DNA of 64,000 bases from JBICHN01 sp043101845 (lineage in GTDB: Bacteria > Planctomycetota > Phycisphaerae > Phycisphaerales > UBA5793): assembly GCA_043101845.1 (NCBI GenBank), contig JBICHN010000007.1:135163-199162 (forward strand), read 5' to 3'. Made by a program: the position numbers and the translations under genes. This document shows positions 8,023-17,769 of the stretch, piece by piece. The notes under the pieces are model-generated. The model did not search any database. It saw only the letters and a list, made by a program, of their open reading frames with translations, and had not been told where the DNA came from. Each line of letters starts with the position of its first letter. Position 1 is the stretch's first letter.

Positions 8023-11000
8023 TCACGGGTCCGGTCGATTGTCCGGCGACGACTTGTCCGGTCGCGGGGGCGCGGGGGGAACAGGCGTCGGGTCCTCGGC
8101 GATCTTCTCGAGCAGGTGGTCGATCGCTCGAGAGAGCTGCGCATCGGCGCCGTTGAAGGTCTCGTGCGGGAGGTTGTCGACGACGATGTCGGGGTCGACG
8201 CCGTGGCCTTCGATGAGCCATTCGCCTTCGGGGCCGTAGACGCCGAACTCGGCCGCGGTGGCGATGCCGCCGTCGACGAGGAAGTTCGAGCTCGAGAGCC
8301 AGATTTCTCCACCCCAGGTGCGCGTGCCGATGACTTCGCCGAGTCCGAGCCGGCGGAATCCTTCGGTGAACGCCTCGCCGTCGGAGCCGGTGTACTCGTT
8401 GCAGAGCACAACCATGTGGCCGCGGAACGCGTAGTGCATGTTCCAGTACGGATCGCCGACGCGGCCCTGCCAGTAGAACCAGGCGCGGCGGAGGAGTCGG
8501 GCGAGAATCCACGAGTCGATGTTGCCGCCTCCGTTGTGGCGCACATCGATGATGAGCCCTTCGCGATTGAAGACCGGATAGAACTGGCGCGCCCAGTCTT
8601 CGATGTCGCTGCTTCCCATCGCGCGGAGATGCACATAGCCGATGCGGCCTTCGCTCGCTTCCTCGACGCGCTGGCGCCGTGTGTACTCCCACTCGTGGTA
8701 GCGGAGATCCGACGCTTCCCACTGAGAGATGGGAAAGACGATGTAGGGCGTCTCTTCGCCCCCGCCGGCCGGTTTCACATGAATGAGCGTCTGCCGGCCG
8801 GCCTGCTTGCGCAGAAGCGCGCCGATATCGGGGGCGTCGAGTGTCGCCACGCCGTTGACTCGCGTGATGATGTCGCCTTCGGACAGGTCAACGCCCGGCG
8901 CGGCGAGGGGGGAGCGCCGCTCGGGCTCGTCGGGATCGGACTCGTAGATATGTACCACGCGGTACCCGCCGGCGTCGGCGTCGCGCTCGAGTCGCGCGCC
9001 GAGCGACGCGGGCAGGATCGATTCGGTCCCGCGTCGTCGATCGCCGCCGTAGACGAAGGTGTGGAGCGCCGAGATCTCGCTCACCATCTGCGCGATGAGG
9101 TCGGCGAGTTCATCGCGATCGCTCACGCGATCGACGAGCGGCAGGTACTTGTCGAGCATGGCGGGCCAGTCGACGCCGTGCATGTTCGGGTCGTAGAAGT
9201 AATCGCGCTCGAGACGCCAGGCCTCGATGAACATCTGCCGCCATTCTTCGCGCGGCGTAATCGAGAACGACCACGCGGACAGATCGACCCGCGTGTCGTC
9301 GTCGAGCGCGACCGATCCTCCGGCGCCGACGACATAGAGCGCTTCACCGCGCCGGATGAGTAGGTGCTCGCGATTCATCGCGAGTTCGTACCCGTCGATG
9401 CCATCGACGAGCGTTTCGACTTCGGGATCTTTGTTCCTGATCGGGAGCGCCTGGAGCGCGACCTGCCGGGAAGTTCGATCGGCGCGCGAAGACCAGAGCA
9501 GCCGTTCCTTCAGCGCTTCGAGTTCGCCGTAATTCCCGGGGGGCGCCGGCACTTCGTAGAGGCGGGACGCGAGGCCTTCGAGGTCGATCTCAACGATCGG
9601 AGCTTCGTCTTCGTCTGACTCAGCGTCTTCGGGCTGAGCGTCGTCCTCGACTTCCTCCTCCGGGGCGTCGTCGTCTCCATCCCCGTCTTCGGTGGGCTCT
9701 TCGTCCGTGGGCGCGTCTTCGTCGTCGTCGTCCTCTTCTTCATCCGCGGCGCGGGTAAGCTCGGTCTCCGGCGCGAATGGTGAGCGATGATCAGGCTGGA
9801 GGGCGAGCGCGTAGATCTTCGTCGCCCGATCGAAGTACGGCTCGGGCTGGCGGAGTCCCCACGGACTGCCGACGGAGGTCTCGAAATGGCGATCGGAAAG
9901 GTAGTACAACCACTCGCCGTTCGGGTCCCAGGTCGGGCTGAACGAGTGGTAGCGTTCGTTCGTCACGCGCGTGATCGAGAGTTCGTCGACGCGCAGCAGA
10001 TGCACGACCCCATGCACATTCGACGATTCGCCGACATACGCGAGCCATTTCGAGTCGGGCGACCACGCGAGATCGAAGAACCGCCAGGCGGATGATTCGT
10101 CGATGACTCGGTTCGTATCCGTCTCGGTGTCGTAGAGCCAGAGGCGCCAGTTCTTGTCGGTATGCGCGATCCAGCGACCGTCAGGCGAGGGAATCGCCTC
10201 CCAGCGGAGCACTTCGCCGTCTTCGGTGAGCTGCTCGCGCTCGCCCATGCCATTCGCGGGCAGCGTCCACAGTTCGACTTCGCCCGATTCGTCGGAAAGG
10301 GCGAGCAGCGTGTCGCCGTCGGGCATGAAGCGGCCGTCGCGGTAGCGCACATCGGGCCGGCGCGTGACATGGACGAGGCGCCCGTCGCCGACGGGGGCGA
10401 CGAAGATCTCGCCGCGCGCGGTGAGCGCCACCCGGTCGCCGTCCGGCGCGAGGTGCGCATCGGTGAGGTAATCGAAAGGTTTCGTGACCCATTTCTCTCG
10501 CGTCTGGTCCGAGTCCGTGTCGAGGGTGATCGAAATCGGCCGGTCGGCGTCGGCGTTGATGTCGTAGAGACGCAGATCGGCGCCGAGTTGGTACACGATC
10601 CGGCCGTCGTGAAGCGCGGGTGATTTGACATCCCAGCCGACATGATCGGTATGTCGCGTGAGCTCCCCGCCGTCAAGCGTCATCGACCAGAGGTTCATCG
10701 TCCCGTCGCGATCGGACGCGAAGTAGACGCGGTCGTTCCAGATCATGGGCTCGGCGCTCGTGCCGGGGTAGTCGGCGGTGAGGGGCGTCGCCTCGTTTTC
10801 CGCGCCCAGTTCAAAGCGCCAGAGATTCTGCGCCGTGCCGCCCTGGTAGCGCTTCGTATGCGAGCCCTGAAATCCGAGTCGGGTGAAGATGAGCGTCGAG
10901 CCGTCATCGGTAATCGCCCCCTGCGCGGCCTGCGCAAGCGGGAGAAGCTCCTGAGCGCCGCTCTCGAGGTCGAGCAGGACAAGCTGAAAATCGGGAAGCG

Positions 11001-11400
11001 TCGAGTAGAGGCGCGTCGCGAAGAGCACGCGACCGTCGGGCGCGAACCCGTCAACAATCGCGCGTGAACCGTCCCAGGTGCGCCGCGTGGGCAGGCCCCC
11101 CTCGAGCGGCATCGTGTAGACCTCGCCCGGACCCTCGTAGTACGCGAAGAAGGCGATGGTCGATCCATCGGGCGAGATCGCCGGCGACATTTCGACGCCG
11201 TGGTGCGTCGTGAGCCGTGACGCGACACCCCCGTCGACGGAGACCTTCCAGAGGTCGCCTTCGCTGACGAAGACGACGGTGTCGCCGTGGATGGCTGGAT
11301 CGCGGTAATAGCCGACGGGCGCTTCGGTGAACGCCGCCGCGGGCATGGCGAGAAGTGTCAGAGTGAGCAGGATGGCGAACGCGGAAGTCGTGCGGTTCAT
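8023..11400 (-). CDS. secreted tricorn-like S41 protease with PDZ domain
   Basis: 1125 aa. The start at 11400 has GGAAGAGATGAG just upstream and a signal peptide ending near PAAAF. Residues about 25-530 are WD40/TolB-like propeller blades. About 540-600 is a very acidic insertion rich in E and D, and about 833-870 is a PDZ domain (GVDLSEGDIITRVNG). The S41 catalytic part follows, with the nucleophile likely S1006 in YTGSDGEAF and a histidine at H741 in NMHGVDW by analogy with archaeal tricorn. The tail is Pro-rich. Tricorn-family enzymes cut peptides to short products. The signal peptide suggests this one works in the periplasm or outside, feeding the peptide importer downstream (inference). 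It is divergently transcribed from the amidase gene. Confidence 0.88.
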   Translation of the reverse strand: MNRTTSAFAILLTLTLLAMPAAAFTEAPVGYYRDPAIHGDTVVFVSEGDLWKVSVDGGVASRLTTHHGVEMSPAISPDGSTIAFFAYYEGPGEVYTMPLEGGLPTRRTWDGSRAIVDGFAPDGRVLFATRLYSTLPDFQLVLLDLESGAQELLPLAQAAQGAITDDGSTLIFTRLGFQGSHTKRYQGGTAQNLWRFELGAENEATPLTADYPGTSAEPMIWNDRVYFASDRDGTMNLWSMTLDGGELTRHTDHVGWDVKSPALHDGRIVYQLGADLRLYDINADADRPISITLDTDSDQTREKWVTKPFDYLTDAHLAPDGDRVALTARGEIFVAPVGDGRLVHVTRRPDVRYRDGRFMPDGDTLLALSDESGEVELWTLPANGMGEREQLTEDGEVLRWEAIPSPDGRWIAHTDKNWRLWLYDTETDTNRVIDESSAWRFFDLAWSPDSKWLAYVGESSNVHGVVHLLRVDELSITRVTNERYHSFSPTWDPNGEWLYYLSDRHFETSVGSPWGLRQPEPYFDRATKIYALALQPDHRSPFAPETELTRAADEEEDDDDEDAPTDEEPTEDGDGDDDAPEEEVEDDAQPEDAESDEDEAPIVEIDLEGLASRLYEVPAPPGNYGELEALKERLLWSSRADRTSRQVALQALPIRNKDPEVETLVDGIDGYELAMNREHLLIRRGEALYVVGAGGSVALDDDTRVDLSAWSFSITPREEWRQMFIEAWRLERDYFYDPNMHGVDWPAMLDKYLPLVDRVSDRDELADLIAQMVSEISALHTFVYGGDRRRGTESILPASLGARLERDADAGGYRVVHIYESDPDEPERRSPLAAPGVDLSEGDIITRVNGVATLDAPDIGALLRKQAGRQTLIHVKPAGGGEETPYIVFPISQWEASDLRYHEWEYTRRQRVEEASEGRIGYVHLRAMGSSDIEDWARQFYPVFNREGLIIDVRHNGGGNIDSWILARLLRRAWFYWQGRVGDPYWNMHYAFRGHMVVLCNEYTGSDGEAFTEGFRRLGLGEVIGTRTWGGEIWLSSSNFLVDGGIATAAEFGVYGPEGEWLIEGHGVDPDIVVDNLPHETFNGADAQLSRAIDHLLEKIAEDPTPVPPAPPRPDKSSPDNRPDP

Positions 11401-11433
11401 CTCATCTCTTCCAGGACACACAGGTAAGAGTCG

Positions 11434-11461
11434 TTGACACGGGACCGGTGGGCCGTAGTTT
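11434..11461 (+). promoter_or_regulatory. candidate sigma-70-type promoter for the amidase
   Basis: A perfect -35 box TTGACA at 11434-11439 and a 16-base spacer lead to TAGTTT at 11456-11461 as a weak -10 box. This sits in the 99-base divergent region between the protease and amidase genes and would start transcripts about 30 bases before the ATG at 11500. The -10 match is poor, so confidence is limited. Confidence 0.4.
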
Positions 11462-11499
11462 ACGCGAGATCGACTCGTGCGTGGCCGGAGGAGACCGCG

Positions 11500-13224
11500 A
11501 TGGCGAAGCAGGGTGAGCGGGCGTCGAGCGTGACCCGGCGCGATTTCATGGTTACGACGGCGGCGACGGCCGCGGCGACCGGCCTCTCGCGGCAGTCCAC
11601 CGGCGGCGAGCGGAGACAACCCGTGGACGCCGTGAACGACGCGCCCGAGATTACCGCCGGGACGATCGAAGAGGCGCAACGGCTCGCAGCGCTCGAGTTC
11701 GACGAGGCCGAGCGGCAGGCGATCGCGGATGACATTGAGAATCAGATCCGTCGATTCGTTCGTCGACGCGAAGTGGTCCTCCCGAACGACCTCGCGCCGG
11801 CGTCCGTTTTCGACCCAACCCTCGGACGCGAACTCGACACGATGCGCGGCGAATCGAAGTTCGTCCGCTCCGCCGATGTCGCCGGCCCGCTTCCGTCGAA
11901 CGACGAGGACATCGCGTACGCGCCGGTCACGAGTCTGTCTCGATGGATCGAGCGTGGAGAACTCACGAGCGCGCGGCTGACCGAGATCTATCTCGATCGA
12001 CTCGAGCGCCTCGGGCCGAAGCTCGAGTGCGTCGTCACGGTGACCGCGGAACTCGCGCGAGCGCAGGCGAAGCGGGCCGACGAGGAACTCGCCGCCGGCC
12101 GCTCGCGCGGACCGCTGCACGGCATTCCGTGGGGCGCGAAGGACCTCTTCGATACGAAGGGAATCCGGACGAGCTGGGGGGCCAATCCATATAAGGATCG
12201 CGTGCCCGATCGCGACGCCACGGTTGTCCGGATGCTCGAGGAAGTCGGCGCCGTGCTCGTCGCGAAGACGACGCTCGGCGCGCTCGCCTACGGCGACATC
12301 TGGTTCGGCGGGACGACGCGGAACCCGTTCAATCTCGAGCAGGGTTCGAGCGGGTCGAGCGCCGGGTCGGCCGCGGGAACGGCGGCGGGGCTTTTCGGAT
12401 TCAGTCTTGGAACGGAAACGCTCGGGTCGATCGTGTCGCCCTGCATGCGCTGTGGAACGACCGGGCTGCGTCCGACCTTCGGCCGCGTGCCGCGCACCGG
12501 CGCGATGGCGCTCTGCTGGTCGCTCGACAAGATCGGGCCGATCTGCCGGACGGTTGAAGATTGCGCGCTCGTGCTCGATGCGATTCGAGGGCGTGACGCC
12601 GGCGACGCGTCGTCGATCGAGGCGCCGTTCCGCTATGACGCCGACGCCGATCTTCAGGGCCTGCGCGTCGGCTATGACCCGAGTTGGTTCGAGGGTCGAC
12701 GGGTCACCGACTTCGACAAGCAGGCGCTCGACTACGCGAGAGACCTCGGCGCCGAACTTATCGAGATCGAACTGCCGGATTGGCCGTACGACGCGCTCAT
12801 GTCGATCCTCATGGTCGAGGCCGCGGCGGCGTTTGAGGAGCTCACGCTTACGAATCGCGATGACGAGTTGGTGTGGCAGGAGCCGCAGGCCTGGCCGAAC
12901 TCGTTCCGTCGGACCTGGTTCGTTCCGGCGATCGAGCTTACCCAGGCCGAGCGGCTGCGGCGGAAGGTCGCCGAGATGATGGCGGAGCGGTTCGCCGAGG
13001 TCGAGGTCATGCTCGGGCCGAGTTACGCGGGGTCGATGCTCCTCATCACGAATATGACGGGGCATCCGTCGGTCACGCTTCGCGCGGGATTTCGCGAGGG
13101 CAATCGGCCGCACGGCATGACGGTGTGGGGTCGGTTGTTCGACGAGGGGACGATTCTGCGTCTCGCGGCCGCGCTCGAGCGGAAGTTCGGCGTGTGGATG
13201 ACCCGGCCCGAGGGACTCGGGTGA
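11500..13224 (+). CDS. Tat-exported amidase (amidase signature family)
   Basis: 574 aa. The start at 11500 has GGAGGAGA 7 bases upstream and a twin-arginine signal (SVTRRDFMVTTAA) at residues about 10-30. The amidase signature region carries the Ser-cisSer-Lys arrangement: Lys near residue 213 in GAKDLFD, GSSGSSAGSAAG near 282, and GTETLGSIVSP near 309. The last differs from the usual GTDTGGSI (Leu for Gly). Enzymes of this family hydrolyse carboxamides. Unlike GatA, which belongs to a cytosolic transamidation complex, the Tat signal argues for an extracytoplasmic amide or peptide hydrolase (inference). It lies between a secreted protease and a peptide importer, which supports peptide catabolism. 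Substrate unknown. Confidence 0.88.
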   Translation: MAKQGERASSVTRRDFMVTTAATAAATGLSRQSTGGERRQPVDAVNDAPEITAGTIEEAQRLAALEFDEAERQAIADDIENQIRRFVRRREVVLPNDLAPASVFDPTLGRELDTMRGESKFVRSADVAGPLPSNDEDIAYAPVTSLSRWIERGELTSARLTEIYLDRLERLGPKLECVVTVTAELARAQAKRADEELAAGRSRGPLHGIPWGAKDLFDTKGIRTSWGANPYKDRVPDRDATVVRMLEEVGAVLVAKTTLGALAYGDIWFGGTTRNPFNLEQGSSGSSAGSAAGTAAGLFGFSLGTETLGSIVSPCMRCGTTGLRPTFGRVPRTGAMALCWSLDKIGPICRTVEDCALVLDAIRGRDAGDASSIEAPFRYDADADLQGLRVGYDPSWFEGRRVTDFDKQALDYARDLGAELIEIELPDWPYDALMSILMVEAAAAFEELTLTNRDDELVWQEPQAWPNSFRRTWFVPAIELTQAERLRRKVAEMMAERFAEVEVMLGPSYAGSMLLITNMTGHPSVTLRAGFREGNRPHGMTVWGRLFDEGTILRLAAALERKFGVWMTRPEGLG

Positions 13225-13504
13225 ACGGTCACGCGAGGGTGGCGTGGAATCATCGCGTCGGGCCGGTGTCTCCACCTCGCCGGGCGGCGCGATTCGATCG
13301 AACCGAGGCGTCGATCCGGCGGTATCACTTGTCTGGGACGCCATTTGAATGGTGGTGGCCCGGCCGTTAGCATCCCGGGTTCCTACGATGCAGACCCACC
13401 GACGCCGGCCGCGGCCCGCGCCGGCCGGGGATCGGGTGGTTCGCCGCCGTCCAGTTCGACCCGGTCGTCGTCGCACATCCGCCGCCAGGAGGAGGACTCA
13501 ATCC

Positions 13505-15379
13505 ATGAAGACTTTCGATCGCCTGTCGTTTGCGCGTCGCCCTCGGGCCGGCGCCCTCATCCGCTCGGCTCTGATGGCGACCGCGCTCGCCGCGACCGCG
13601 GGATTCGCCGCCCTGACCGGCCCGAGCGCCGCGGCTCAGTCGACTTCCGGCATGAAGACGCTGCACATTCCGATGACGACGAACGGGCCGAAGTCGCTCG
13701 ACCCGGTCATCGGCTCGACGACCTACGAGAACCGTGTGTGCTCGCAGATCTACGACACGCTTCTTCAGTACAAGTATCTCAAGCGGCCTTACGAGCTCGA
13801 AGGCAATGTGACCGAGTCGATGCCCGAAGTGTCGGACGACGGTCTCGTCTGGACCTTCAAGCTCAAGGACGGCGTGTTCTTCCACGACGATCCGTGCTTC
13901 TCCGGCGGCAAGGGTCGCGAGATGACGGCCCACGATGTCGTGTACTCGTGGAAGCGTCTCGCCGATCCCGCGTACAAGTACAAGTCGTGGTGGCTTCTCG
14001 AGGACATGATCGTCGGCTTTGACGAGTACAAGGACGCGCAGGCGAAGCGGGTCGACTCCGGCGAGAAGTTCGATTACGACCAGGAGGTCGAGGGTCTGCG
14101 GGCGCTCGACGACAAGACACTGCAGGTCACGCTCAAGCGCCCGGTTCAGCAGTTCATCTGGCGCGTGCCGATGTTCCAGCTCTCCATCGTGCCGCGCGAA
14201 GCGGTCGAGACCTACGGCGAGCGTTTCAACCTCCACCCGGTCGGCAGCGGCCCGTTCATTCTCAAGAACGAGTCGGACTGGGAGCAGGGCGCCCGAATCA
14301 GTCTTCATCGCAATCCGAACTATCGCGAAGATTACTACCCGTCTGAGGCGGACGACGAGTTCGTCGAGTCGGGTAAGACGAAGGCCGCGGGTCAGCGGGT
14401 TCCGTTCATCGACCGGCTCGATGTGACCTTCTTCGTCGAAGAGAACCCGATGTGGCTCGAGTTCGACGCCGGCAATCTCGGTTTCACGACCGTGCCGGAC
14501 GCGGTGTTCGACACGGTGTTTACGCGTCGCTCGAAGCGGCTCAAGAGTTCGTTCGAAGACCGTGGCGTCGCGGCGTACAAGGTGCCGCTGCTCGACTTCA
14601 TCTTCCGTGGATTCAACATGGAAGACCCGCTCATCGGCGGGTACAGCGAGAAGCAGAAGGCGCTGCGCCAGGCGATCAGCCTCGCGATTGACCTCGAAGA
14701 GTTCAATCAGGCGTTCTACAGCGGGACCTGCATCGTGTACGACGGCCCGATTCCGCCCGCGCTCGACGGCTATCCGGAGAACGGCCAGGCGGAGGTGAGC
14801 TATCGCGGCCCGGATCTCGAGCGGGCGCGCGAGTACCTCGCCAAGGCGGGATACCCGAACGGCCAGGGACTGCCGTCGATCGACTACTACACGAGTCGCG
14901 GCAGTGTTTCGGAGCAGCACACGCAGTTGCTCCAGCGTCAGCTCGAGCGGATCGGCGTCAACCTCAACCCGCGGCTCGTCGACTTCTCCGTGCTCATTGA
15001 CGCGGTCGACAACAAGAAGGCGCCGATGTTCTCCTTCGCGTGGGGCAGTGACTATCCCGACGCCGAGAACAACCTCATGCTCTTCTACGGCCCGAACGAG
15101 GCGCCGAAGCCGAACCACTTCAACTACAAGAACGAAGAGTTCGACCGGATGTACGAGAAGATCCGCACGATGCCGCCCGGCCCCGAGCGGACGGCGATGT
15201 ACGAGCAGATGCGGAACATGGTCATTGAGGATGTGCCGTATGTCGGCTCGCTCGCGCGGACGCGGCATTATGTGGCGCACCCGTGGCTCGAGAACTTCGA
15301 GCCGACCGAGACCTTCTTCACCTGGTACAAGTACCTCGATGTGGATCAGGCGGGGCAGCGTCGGGCGAACGGCCGCTGA
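13505..15379 (+). CDS. peptide ABC transporter substrate-binding protein (OppA/DppA type)
   Basis: 624 aa. The start at 13505 follows AGGAGGAGG and gives a signal peptide with hydrophobic core and AAAQS cleavage region; there is no lipobox cysteine, so it is predicted to be a soluble periplasmic protein. It is a cluster-C (SBP_bac_5) solute-binding protein: it begins with KSLDPVIGSTTYENRV, and has VPREAVETYGERFNLHPVGSGPF in lobe I and FSFAWGSDYPDAENNL near the C-terminus. It delivers peptides to the permeases encoded just downstream (next start 88 bases on). First gene of the five-gene operon, behind a 280-base region in which I see no other gene. Confidence 0.93.
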   Translation: MKTFDRLSFARRPRAGALIRSALMATALAATAGFAALTGPSAAAQSTSGMKTLHIPMTTNGPKSLDPVIGSTTYENRVCSQIYDTLLQYKYLKRPYELEGNVTESMPEVSDDGLVWTFKLKDGVFFHDDPCFSGGKGREMTAHDVVYSWKRLADPAYKYKSWWLLEDMIVGFDEYKDAQAKRVDSGEKFDYDQEVEGLRALDDKTLQVTLKRPVQQFIWRVPMFQLSIVPREAVETYGERFNLHPVGSGPFILKNESDWEQGARISLHRNPNYREDYYPSEADDEFVESGKTKAAGQRVPFIDRLDVTFFVEENPMWLEFDAGNLGFTTVPDAVFDTVFTRRSKRLKSSFEDRGVAAYKVPLLDFIFRGFNMEDPLIGGYSEKQKALRQAISLAIDLEEFNQAFYSGTCIVYDGPIPPALDGYPENGQAEVSYRGPDLERAREYLAKAGYPNGQGLPSIDYYTSRGSVSEQHTQLLQRQLERIGVNLNPRLVDFSVLIDAVDNKKAPMFSFAWGSDYPDAENNLMLFYGPNEAPKPNHFNYKNEEFDRMYEKIRTMPPGPERTAMYEQMRNMVIEDVPYVGSLARTRHYVAHPWLENFEPTETFFTWYKYLDVDQAGQRRANGR

Positions 15380-15466
15380 GTCGAGCGGAATGATGCGTGA
15401 CCGGGGCGAACGCGAGAATCGCCTCGGTCGAACGAATGAGCTGACCGCAGAGACAGGCGCCGACGC

Positions 15467-16501
15467 ATGTGGGCCTTCATCCTTCGACGGGTGCTCTACA
15501 ACATACCGGTGTTCCTCATCATCATCCTCGTGATGATGGCGATGCTCCGCGTGCAGGACCCGGTCCGCGCGTACACCGGAAAGAATGTGAGTGAAGAGCA
15601 GATCGAGCGCATCCGTCAGGAGTTCGGGCTCGATAAGCCGTTCGTCGTTCAATACTGGATTTTCATGAGTGACGCCCTGGGGATCGGCGAAGAGACGCCG
15701 TTCCTCGATTTCGGCGAGAGCTGGGCGTACCCGGGTTCGACGGTGCGCGAGAAACTGCTCACGGCGTTTCCGGCGTCAATGTCGATCACGGTTCCCACGC
15801 TCATCTGTACGAGCGTCATCTCGATCTGCATCGGGCTTGTGTCCGCGTTCTTCCGTGGTCGCTCGCTCGACCGCGGCCTTGTCATCGCCGCGGTGCTCGG
15901 GATGAGCATCAGCTATCTCGTCTATGTCATTCTCGGCCAGTATTTCCTCGCCTATCTGCCGCGCAACCTCGGCTGGGAGTTTCAGCCGTTCGCGATCAGC
16001 GGATATGAGCCGTGGACCGAGTGGGGGTCGTTCGAACTCTTCGGCCTGAGCGTGCCGTATCCGACGAGCGTGAATCCGAAGACCTGGATGACCTACTGCA
16101 TGCTGCCGGTCATCGTCGGCGTAACGGTGGGCATGGGATACGACACGCGGTTCTACCGGGCGGTGATGGTCGAGGAGTGCAACCGCGACTACATCACGAC
16201 GGCGCAGGCGAAGGGCGCGCCGAAGTCGAAGATCATGTTCGTGCACATGCTCAAGAACGCGATGATTCCGATCATCACGCGCATCATGATCACGCTGCCG
16301 TTTCTCGTGACCGGATCGATCGTGCTCGAGATGTACTTCAACATCCCGGGCATGGGGAAGATGCTGATCGATTCGATCATTTCGAAGGACTATCCGATGG
16401 TGCAGGGCTTCACCGCGGTGATCGCGTTCCTGTACATCGGCTCGATCATCCTGACGGATGTGCTGTACGCCGTCGTTGACCCGCGGATTCGACTCTCATG
16501 A
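15467..16501 (+). CDS. peptide ABC transporter permease (OppB/DppB type)
   Basis: 344 aa, about six transmembrane helices. The N-terminus MWAFILRRVLYNIPVFLIII is the typical first helix of DppB/OppB. A large loop follows (EEQIERIRQEFGLDKPF is characteristic), and the cytoplasmic coupling loop is EECNRDYITTAQAKGAPKSK (EAA motif). It forms the inner-membrane pore with the next gene product. Its stop overlaps the next start by four bases (ATGA at 16498-16501), so the two permeases are translationally coupled. Confidence 0.93.
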   Translation: MWAFILRRVLYNIPVFLIIILVMMAMLRVQDPVRAYTGKNVSEEQIERIRQEFGLDKPFVVQYWIFMSDALGIGEETPFLDFGESWAYPGSTVREKLLTAFPASMSITVPTLICTSVISICIGLVSAFFRGRSLDRGLVIAAVLGMSISYLVYVILGQYFLAYLPRNLGWEFQPFAISGYEPWTEWGSFELFGLSVPYPTSVNPKTWMTYCMLPVIVGVTVGMGYDTRFYRAVMVEECNRDYITTAQAKGAPKSKIMFVHMLKNAMIPIITRIMITLPFLVTGSIVLEMYFNIPGMGKMLIDSIISKDYPMVQGFTAVIAFLYIGSIILTDVLYAVVDPRIRLS

Positions 16502-17718
16502 TGCGACGCTTCTTCAGATCGCGCGGGTTCCGGAAGTTCGTCCGCAGCAAGCTGGCGATGCTGTCGCTCGGCGTCATCGCGATCTACGCGGCCACGGCGA
16601 TCGCGATCATGTTCGGGGCGATCACGCTCGACGACACGAACGAGCGCGTGCTGCCCAACCAGGTGCCCGGGTTCCTCGAGGATCGCACGCTCGAGAAGCG
16701 GCTCGAGGACGCGATGTTCATCATCGAACAGTGGGCGACCTTCGCGGTCGACATGGCCGATCAGCGCGACCAGGACGCGATCGAGATTCTGAGTGAGCGC
16801 CGGCTCGGCGAGCGCGTCGTCGCCGAGGATCTCACGAGTGATGATCTCTACGAGCTCGTCGACGAGGCGTGGATTGTCTTCGAGGACAACCTGGAAGAGA
16901 TCGAAGAGCTTAACGATCACCCCGAAGCCGAGGTCTATGTCGAGCAGCTCGAAGCGATCGCGCTGCAGATCTTTCCCATCCCCGAGGGTTGGGACGGGTC
17001 GGTGTACCGATTCAAGACGCTCTTCGGGAGCGACCGGCAGGGGCGGTCGATCTCGATGCGGGCCGTGTACTCGGTGAAGGTCGCGTTCCAGATCGGACTC
17101 GTGACTTCACTCGTCGCGGTGCTCTTCGGGAGTCTGCTCGGCGCCGCGGCCGCGTTCTTCGGCGGGATCGTCGATCACATCGTGGCGTGGATCTACACCG
17201 TGCTCTCGTCGATTCCGTACCTCGTGCTGCTCACGCTGCTCGTCGCGATGTTCTTCAACACGCGCTTCGACGATCCGCAACAGCCGTTCCTCGCGCTCGT
17301 GCCGGTGTATGCGGCGTTCTGCGTGACCTTCTGGATCGGGCCGTGTCGCGTCATCCGCGGCGAGACGATGAAGATCAAGGAGCTCGAGTATGTGCAGGCG
17401 GCGACGGCGATCGGCTTCAGCCGCTTCTACATCCTGCTCAAGCATGTGATCCCGAACACGGCGCATCTCATGTTCATCAACTTCTCGCTGCTCTTCATCG
17501 GCGCAATCAAGGCGGAGGTCATCCTCAGCTTTCTTGGCCTCGGCGTGAAGGGGCAGCCGAGCTGGGGAATCATGATTCGCGATTCGGCGCTCGATGTGCC
17601 GACCGGGTTCTTCTGGCAGCTCGGCGCCGCGACGGCGCTTATGTTCGTGCTCGTGCTCGCGTTCAACATCGTGTCGGATGCGCTGCAGGACGCGTTCGAT
17701 CCGAAGCATGTGGACTGA
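16498..17718 (+). CDS. peptide ABC transporter permease (OppC/DppC type) with extra periplasmic domain
   Basis: 406 aa, about 100 longer than usual for this family. Helix 1 (residues about 20-43) is followed by an acidic, helix-rich insertion of about 120 residues (LEKRLEDAMFIIEQWATF and onward) before the conserved segment FKTLFGSDRQGRSISMR that normally follows soon after helix 1. Five more helices follow, with the EAA loop EYVQAATAIGFSRFYILLK. The insertion should lie in the periplasm, where the binding protein docks; it may add a docking or gating surface (inference). It overlaps the stop of the partner permease by four bases. Confidence 0.92.
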   Translation: MMRRFFRSRGFRKFVRSKLAMLSLGVIAIYAATAIAIMFGAITLDDTNERVLPNQVPGFLEDRTLEKRLEDAMFIIEQWATFAVDMADQRDQDAIEILSERRLGERVVAEDLTSDDLYELVDEAWIVFEDNLEEIEELNDHPEAEVYVEQLEAIALQIFPIPEGWDGSVYRFKTLFGSDRQGRSISMRAVYSVKVAFQIGLVTSLVAVLFGSLLGAAAAFFGGIVDHIVAWIYTVLSSIPYLVLLTLLVAMFFNTRFDDPQQPFLALVPVYAAFCVTFWIGPCRVIRGETMKIKELEYVQAATAIGFSRFYILLKHVIPNTAHLMFINFSLLFIGAIKAEVILSFLGLGVKGQPSWGIMIRDSALDVPTGFFWQLGAATALMFVLVLAFNIVSDALQDAFDPKHVD

Positions 17719-17769
17719 TCGACTTACTCACTGACCCAACCCCAGACGCCGGGACGGCGGTTCGACTCC

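Noticed and set aside
11401..13476. Upstream 692-codon extension of the tricorn-like protease frame
   Set aside because: It runs antisense through the amidase gene; the real start at 11400 has an SD and signal peptide.
15649..17709. Minus-strand frames across the two permease genes
   Set aside because: Opposite to clear transmembrane permeases and without independent evidence.
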